Positions 57,831 through 64,000 of a stretch of 64,000 bases of DNA are shown here, one piece after another (position 1 is the first letter of the stretch; each line of letters begins with the position of its first letter). The stretch lies in the NCBI RefSeq assembly GCF_002078875.1, contig NC_034438.1, forward strand, positions 16,043,964-16,107,963, read 5' to 3'. Both the position numbers and the translations under genes were made by a program. Below the pieces are notes generated by a model that saw nothing but the letters and a program-made list of their open reading frames with translations, did no database searches and was not told the origin of the DNA. The DNA is from Numida meleagris (lineage: Eukaryota; Chordata; Aves; Galliformes; Numididae).

Positions 57831-60334
57831 GAGGCCGGGGGTGTGGATGCCGTTTGTTGCGCCGCTTTGCAGTTCTGTGGGGATTGTGCCGTTCGAAAAG
57901 GGAAGGTGATGCTCTCTGTTGGGAATGCTGCTCCTGATTTGCAAGAATCCTTTAGGTCCTATCCCACCCTGCTAGGCAGATGTCTCTGCTTGGAAAAGGA
58001 CAGGGAAACTTGAACCATCTCCTCCTTCTCTTGGCTTACTTAATTACCATTACATATATTTTCCTGGGAATGGTAAGCCGTCATATTCACTTGCCATAAA
58101 CAAATTCCCAAGAACTTTCAGAGCAGCAATATTACTGTATGCTCTCCAAACCCTTAATTATTAAGTCACTGAAGAAGAGGCATAAGAATGAGTTTTTACC
58201 TATGAGCTGTTCCGACTTGCTCTTTCAGTAGCTATAGCAAACACCGCAGTGGAATGTGCGGCTGCAGGGTATGAAGTAGAATGCAAAAATATTAACCTGT
58301 GATGAGCTTTATGGTATACAAATGGCTTGATGTTTTTTTTTTTTTTTAAGAAATGAAAATTCTTAAAAGCATTGTTGGGCAAAACATCCACTCTGCACTT
58401 TTGTTAAATCTGTCTCCTATGCTCCTGTTGATGGTCACTGCACAGCAGAAGCATTGTAAGTTCCAAGGTAAAAGTCTTAAGACTTGGGGGGATTTGTCAA
58501 GCAGTGCTGAAACCAGAAGATAAGGACTGCTTATGAGAGCAGGATTCCCCTGGCAATGAGACTGACAAGTGGGATAGGCCTCCTTTGTTCAGGCACTATC
58601 CATGATTTATCTTCATTTCTACAGCTGAAAGCAGATGTGCTTTTGATATCAAATGTGTCATGACATTTGATGTTAGCAGGTGTAATTGCTGAGTTAATAC
58701 TTTAAAGCCTTTTTTGATCTTGTAGAACTAGAAGGAAGGGAGAGTTTCCTCTAAGCGATTTAGAGTCCTGCTGCGGTGATTGAATTCTGATGAGCTCTTT
58801 AACCTTCAAAGGCATATTGAGTGTAATTGGGCTACTTTAACTGAATTAGGCAGTCCAGCAAGAAAATATCCCAAGTACAAAATAAACTTGGTTTTGTATA
58901 AGTAGACCCTATAAGGGCTCTCCTGTGTCTCCAGATTCAACTAAAAGTAATACAACAGTTAGTAAAGACATGCATTGTTTACTTTTGTTGCGTATTTTTA
59001 TATTTGGAAAGTCATTCAGACTTTACAATTGCTAAAGAAATAAAAATGTAATAGAACTGCAATTTTGATATTACAACCTTGCTAGCATAGAAATCTTGTT
59101 ACTTATTGGCAAAAAAGTATAGTACAATGGAAGTAGACTATGTTATGGGGATAGCAGTAGCTGGAGGACTTAATAGTGCAACCTGTACAATAAAGCCTGA
59201 TGCTTTCTGTTGCAACAAGTGACTGTTTTTAGCAGCTCTCAGGTACTTTTAATTCTTCAAATCTTTAAATCGTTGAATTTGTTAAATTAGGGTTCATTTC
59301 ATTCTTTAAATCTGCATTTTTGACATCCCGATTCTTTCTTAGCCTGTTCTTACAAAAAAGTCAAAGCCAAAATACCCCAGCTCTTCCTGAGAGCAAAGCC
59401 AGTGGAAAATACAGTGCCTTTCCTGGGCTCAATTCTGGTAACATTTTCTTTGGAAAGCTCCTGTGCCCTCATGCTTCAGAGTAGATATTTGAAATTTGGC
59501 AGGAAGATGTTACTTGCATCGTCTTGAAAATCTACCCAAATCTGGCCAAGTAACAAACCTTTGGAAAATTTCATTCCACTGGAAAGAAATTGATTTTTAT
59601 CAGCTTGATTTTAACACAAATCCTGTCTATCCTTGGTATGGAACTCAGACAGACTTTATTTGCTGTCGCAGTGGCAGTGGGCTTCTGGATGAGGTCTATG
59701 TCTACATCTGCAAATCTGTCTTCCTTGTGTTCTTGTGCTATTTGGTATTTTTACAGCAATGTCTGCTTTCTGGTTTGCTTCTGGATTCTCCTGGAGATAT
59801 ACCTGGAATATTCTTAAAATCCCCACTCTGTCAAGCACATATCCTTCACACTATTCTGCTCTGAACTGAAAAATCCCAGGTAAATAAGGGTTATGCTTTT
59901 CAGGCCACAGATGTACCACTTCAGGACACCAACCCCTCAAGCTGTTAGACACAGCCAGACTGGAGGAGGAATCAGTATTATGCAAAACTAGGAAGGGGGA
60001 GATTTTCTCTTAAACTTCATATGGAATCCAGAATTTCCCTTTTTTTGTAATCCTTTTTTTTTGTTGTTCAGTATGTATCTGACCCTTGCTGATGCAAAGC
60101 ATCACATTGTCCCAGTAAGCAGTAATGTCCTTCAGCCTTGTTGGCAATGGGCTGAAAAGCTGTGCAGTGATACAAGGGAAGACACCACTAACATAATCTT
60201 TTTCTTCTGATTAGTTTTGTTTATGTCCCAGGGAACTGCAAACTGTGAATATGAATACGGTGTGAATATGAACTGTGATAAAACAACAACTGAGTCAAAC
60301 GTGAAAAAGTTAGGAAGTGCCTAAATAAATTAGC

Positions 60335-60455
60335 AGCTTTCAAGGCCAGGTCAGATGGAGCCCTGGACAGGCTGATCTACTGGCTGGCAACCCTGCCCAT
60401 GTCAGGGGTTGGAACCAGATGACCTCCCAGCCAAAGCCATTCTATGATTCTGAGA
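60335..60455 (+). repeat. CR1 3' end remnant
   Basis: TTTCAAGGCCAGGTCAGATG, then GGGGTTGGAACCAGATGACC, then CCATTCTATGATTCTGAG is the sense CR1 3' end, about 120 bases. Confidence 0.85.
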
Positions 60456-60681
60456 TTTTTCCCCTTTGCCACCTGTGTATCATACAATGTTTTGGACCCA
60501 GGTCTACAGCTTTGCTGCTGTGGCTCTTTGGACAGGTGAAGGTAGTATGATCAGAAAAGGGGTTTGGAGTTCTGCCTTCCTTACTGATGAAATTAGAAGA
60601 TGCCCTAGGAATGTTGAAGAAGGGTAGGATGAAGAGAAATGATGCTTTTTTATGTTCTTTGCAGAATAGGACTCTTTCACT

Positions 60682-60683
<2 letters not shown>

Positions 60684-60725
<42 letters not shown>
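60684..60725 (+). repeat. T homopolymer, 42 bases
   Basis: Uninterrupted run of T. The length is probably variable between individuals and prone to sequencing error. Confidence 0.9.
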
Positions 60726-60726
<1 letters not shown>

Positions 60727-61350
60727 TCACAAAAGCCCAGTGCAATTTCAGGCGAGTCATTTAAATTAAATCTTTGACACGTGGTTGGAGCTTTTGTGTT
60801 CCTCTCTTTCTCTTTGCTCAGCCAGGGGTTCTCAAAACTGTAGCTGCATTTTCACAATCTGGTTAAGCTGACCTGAATGTGGGCTGCTGCTGCAAGGACA
60901 TTTCATCCACTCCTGACTGCGTGTTCCCACCAGTGTGCCTGTGGAGCCACTGGGGCTTGGTCTGGGAAACAGGTCGGAGAACCCTTTACCTGAGTAATTT
61001 TTTCCCTTTTTGGGAGGCCAGGTCAGTTCTGGAGATCAGCTAACCTGATCCTGTTCACTTGAGCAGTTAATATTTAAGTGTTAGCACTGGCACAGGGGAC
61101 ACTCAGAGCTTGTGGCCAGAGGTGGGAGGGAAGCTGGAAGAGTTTATTTCACTGGTAGCCAACACTTCCACTGGCTTGAGTTGGTTGTGAAAGTGCATCT
61201 TGACATGCAAGGCTGCTGTGTGTTCGCAGCTGTGAATGGAGTCAATGGAAATATGGAAATTGCATTTTGAATGTGCTATGTCTTCTGAAAAAAGAAGTTT
61301 TTAGCTGAATCATTAGATATCCAAAAGTAGCAGTACTTTTGACCTCAATC

Positions 61351-61400
61351 TTTTTTTTTTTTTTTTTTTTGAATGAATGAATGAATGAATGAATGAATGA
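61351..61400 (+). repeat. T20 run followed by (GAAT)n tetranucleotide repeat
   Basis: A T20 run is followed by seven and a half copies of GAAT at 61371-61400, a microsatellite. Confidence 0.95.
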
Positions 61401-64000
61401 AACTTACGATTTCTCATTTCTGGAACTGCTTTCAGAGAGCTTGTCAGGTAGCAGGAGCATTATTATATATTATTCTTGGAATTCTGCCTTTTATTCATGC
61501 TGTGTTACAGGACGTGTATTTTGTACAAATGATGTTTACTTTAGAAAGCATACAGGGTATTGCCATCACACTCCTAAACACATTAACAGCTAATGTTTAT
61601 TTGTGCATAATGTGTGCAAAGTAAACATGAGATCTTTCCAGCAGGTTATAGCTATGTGCTCTCTGACCCTGGAACAATTTCTTAATTGTACTTTGATTTT
61701 TTTTTTTTAGTTTATTTATTTTATTTCAGATGCACAGAATTTTCATTTAGGAAATCAAAGGAGTAAGTAAAAGGACTGGCAATTCTTGGTTTAATTGTGC
61801 TTCTTAGTTACTATACAGATGTTATTCATTGTGGTCTTTCTTCACTGTTGTTAATTTTGAATGAATGAAGGTTGTTTTTTTTCATGTACTTCGTGTAATG
61901 TATTTTCACAAGTGCTAAGAACTGGAACTACCAATATAATGGATTAACATCCAAACAGCTAAATGTGAATAAAATGCTCTCCCTTAGGGTTAATGCAGGT
62001 AAAAGGGAGTTTATCCATCTTCAGAGCAGTCATTTTCCCCCTCAGAAATCTTGTCCAGTCTCTCACCACTGTTGCTATTTTCATTTCAAGGTTTCCTTTG
62101 TTAGGCCCTGTGTAGGCTGGTTCCCATTTCCATGGTTACCATGCTGAAATGCAGACAGGACACAGGCTGGCTTCTCCTCGGCATAGCCGTGCACTTGCAT
62201 ACCAACACATGTTATCTGCTTGTTTTAGGACATTTCCATTAGCAGTGTTCATGTTTAGGACTTCTTCTTCACAAAGTGAACCCTGGCCCAGTGATACAGA
62301 GCTGTGTTAGGATTTCAGACTCTGCAAAATGAGAGGAAGAGAATCGATAAGCTTTTCTTTTTGTGTGTGTGTAAATAAACTAGTTGTACTGTTCCTGTTC
62401 AAATTAGCCAAGGACATCAGAGAAGAGTCTCGGCCTAAGTTTTCATTTCTGTTAAAAAGGATAACAAAGCAATTTTAAGTTTTTTCAAAAAAATATTTAA
62501 GTAAAAGACTGACATTTATTTGTGCTAAATAGTTGTATGAACACACTCCTTTTTCATGGTGCTGATAGAAGGGCAATAAAAATAAATGGATGTGAATACA
62601 CTGGATGTATGATAGCTTCTGTCTATATTAACTGAGTGTAAGTGTGTAAGCCTATAAAGCAATATGAGATAATGTTCTTCCTGCTCATGCTGCACTCAGT
62701 TTTTGGAGGTGGAGGATACTAAATGCACCTAGTGGAGTCAATATATGCTGTTTGAGTTTTTACATGTATGCCAAATCAGGCTGATATTTCCATTTAGCAA
62801 ATAAATTCAATATTCTGAGTGCTATCAATTGTTACTTTGAATTAATCCCTTGAGGATACTGAAATGCTATTTAGGGACTAAGTTAGTTTTATTTTCTCCT
62901 GGAGATGCATATTATTCAAAAATCTATAAGACTTGCACATTACTCAGGAACTAAAAGGGGAACTGTACAGGCAAAGTAAGGTAAACACAGGTTCTTTGAA
63001 TACTGTATGAGCGAAGACATCTTGTGTATAACTCAGTGGCATCTGTATGGCTGCATGTCACACATGATAAGTGTCACAGATTCTTTTGTCCCTTTCAAAT
63101 TGCTGACAGACAAGGGTGAGGGACTTGCAAGCACAGCCCTGGTGAAAATCTCCAGCCTTATTTCTGATTTATTTTGTCATCTTAATGCTGCACCCAAGTT
63201 TATCATTCTTCCTTTATTTTGTTCAGGATATTTTTTAAATAACATAAATCTCCTTGTCTAATATGGTTGTTTGTTTCCAAGGAACACGGGAAAATTACTG
63301 TTCACAACAAACAACTGGAAGGGAGCATATTGCACACTGAAGGGACCATCCTTAAATGAAAAGATCTGCTTACAGAAACTGTGGAGTTTAATGATGAGTC
63401 TGGTGGTGGAGAAACGTTGAATTAAGTTTTAATTTTTATCTATCTATCTCATATACATGACACTTCCACAAGAAATCTGACAACAGTTGATGCTATGAGT
63501 AAGTTAAAGGTGTAACACAAAACTGCATGGAATCAGTAGAGGTAAGACCACAGATGCCCAGGTAGCTGACTCTCTGAATTAGCTAGTTAAGAAGGATCTC
63601 AGCCAACTGCAAGATTATTTCTTATTTGACTGAGGAATAACCAGCCTGTGCTTGGTTTTTGTGAACTTACCACAGCAACGGGTTCCACTTTTGGAGTGTT
63701 GTGTCATGCTCCATGTTGTCCACAGTTAAGCTAGGTGGAGTTGCAAATGAGTTGTCTACCTTTTCCAAATATGCAGCAGTCACCTCTAACTTCTCAGCTG
63801 CTGTGACAGTTGTGATAGCCAATAAGTAGTGCAATTCTCCATTCAACTGAAATTTGACTTAATTGCATAATTGCTAAAACAACAAATCAGTAAATTACAG
63901 AACTTTAAGTCTAAATTTCCTTTTTGTTACTGCCTCTTAGTAAGCTAAATGTCTATGTCTAAGCTAATGTCTTGAGAAACTAGACCACTATTTCTTGTCA

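Larger units (their letters stand above)
57290..57900 (+). promoter_or_regulatory. ITGA2: CpG island / probable ITGA2 promoter and 5' end
   Basis: GC content and CpG number rise sharply here compared with the AT-rich window. The island has an Sp1-type GGGGCGGG at 57463-57470, a G10 run at 57412-57421 and a purine-only tract at about 57471-57499. No TATA box is evident. The transcription start is not determined; it probably lies between the purine tract and the ATG. Confidence 0.75.
57635..64000 (+). other. Probable ITGA2 intron 1 (5' part)
   Basis: Begins with the donor GTAAGG and continues past the window end. I looked for an exon with the mature alpha-2 N-terminus (AYNVGLP-like) and found none. 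It contains a CR1 3' remnant, a T42 run and a GAAT repeat, all listed. The ORF at 59496-59864 has no recognised homology. Confidence 0.65.

Noticed and set aside
57635..64000. ITGA2 exon 2
   Set aside because: No sequence resembling the mature alpha-2 N-terminus was seen, so the intron extends beyond the window.

Overview
This window is vertebrate, and most likely galliform (chicken-type) bird DNA. The coding sequence is cut into short exons by GT-AG introns. The repeats are dominated by CR1 non-LTR retrotransposons with their typical 3' end (ATTCTATGATT repeats), together with a mariner fragment that resembles the chicken 'Galluhop' family, a decayed hAT-Charlie-type copy and two solitary LTRs. 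There are no operons, CRISPR arrays or bacterial features.

The left 39 kb is the 3' part of one gene on the + strand, integrin alpha-1 (ITGA1), the alpha chain of the collagen/laminin receptor alpha1-beta1. I placed 24 coding exons between 5570 and 38723. Their phases join into one open frame of 973 codons plus a stop. They encode most of the inserted I domain, FG-GAP beta-propeller repeats 3-7 with three calcium-binding loops, the thigh and calf leg domains, one transmembrane helix and the GFFKR cytoplasmic tail. The exons for the signal peptide, the first propeller blades and the start of the I domain (including the DxSxS motif) lie upstream of the window.

From 38724 to about 57.2 kb there is presumed ITGA1 3' UTR and then intergenic DNA. 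This stretch holds a hAT remnant, several CR1 copies carrying reverse-transcriptase fragments, and an LTR. At about 57.3-57.9 kb a CpG-rich island contains a short ATG exon in good Kozak context. It encodes a signal-peptide start and is followed by a GTAAGG donor. By position and form it is most likely exon 1 of the neighbouring collagen-receptor gene ITGA2. The rest, to 64 kb, would be its first intron. The two related receptor genes would then stand head to tail, about 19 kb apart from stop codon to start codon.

No previously undescribed system was found. The most interesting points are a GC-AG intron in ITGA1 with a competing GT donor 4 bases away, a possible intronic polyadenylation unit that would end the protein right after the propeller, and decayed DNA transposons with recognisable transposase pieces. 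All comparisons with human or family sequences are from memory and were not computed.
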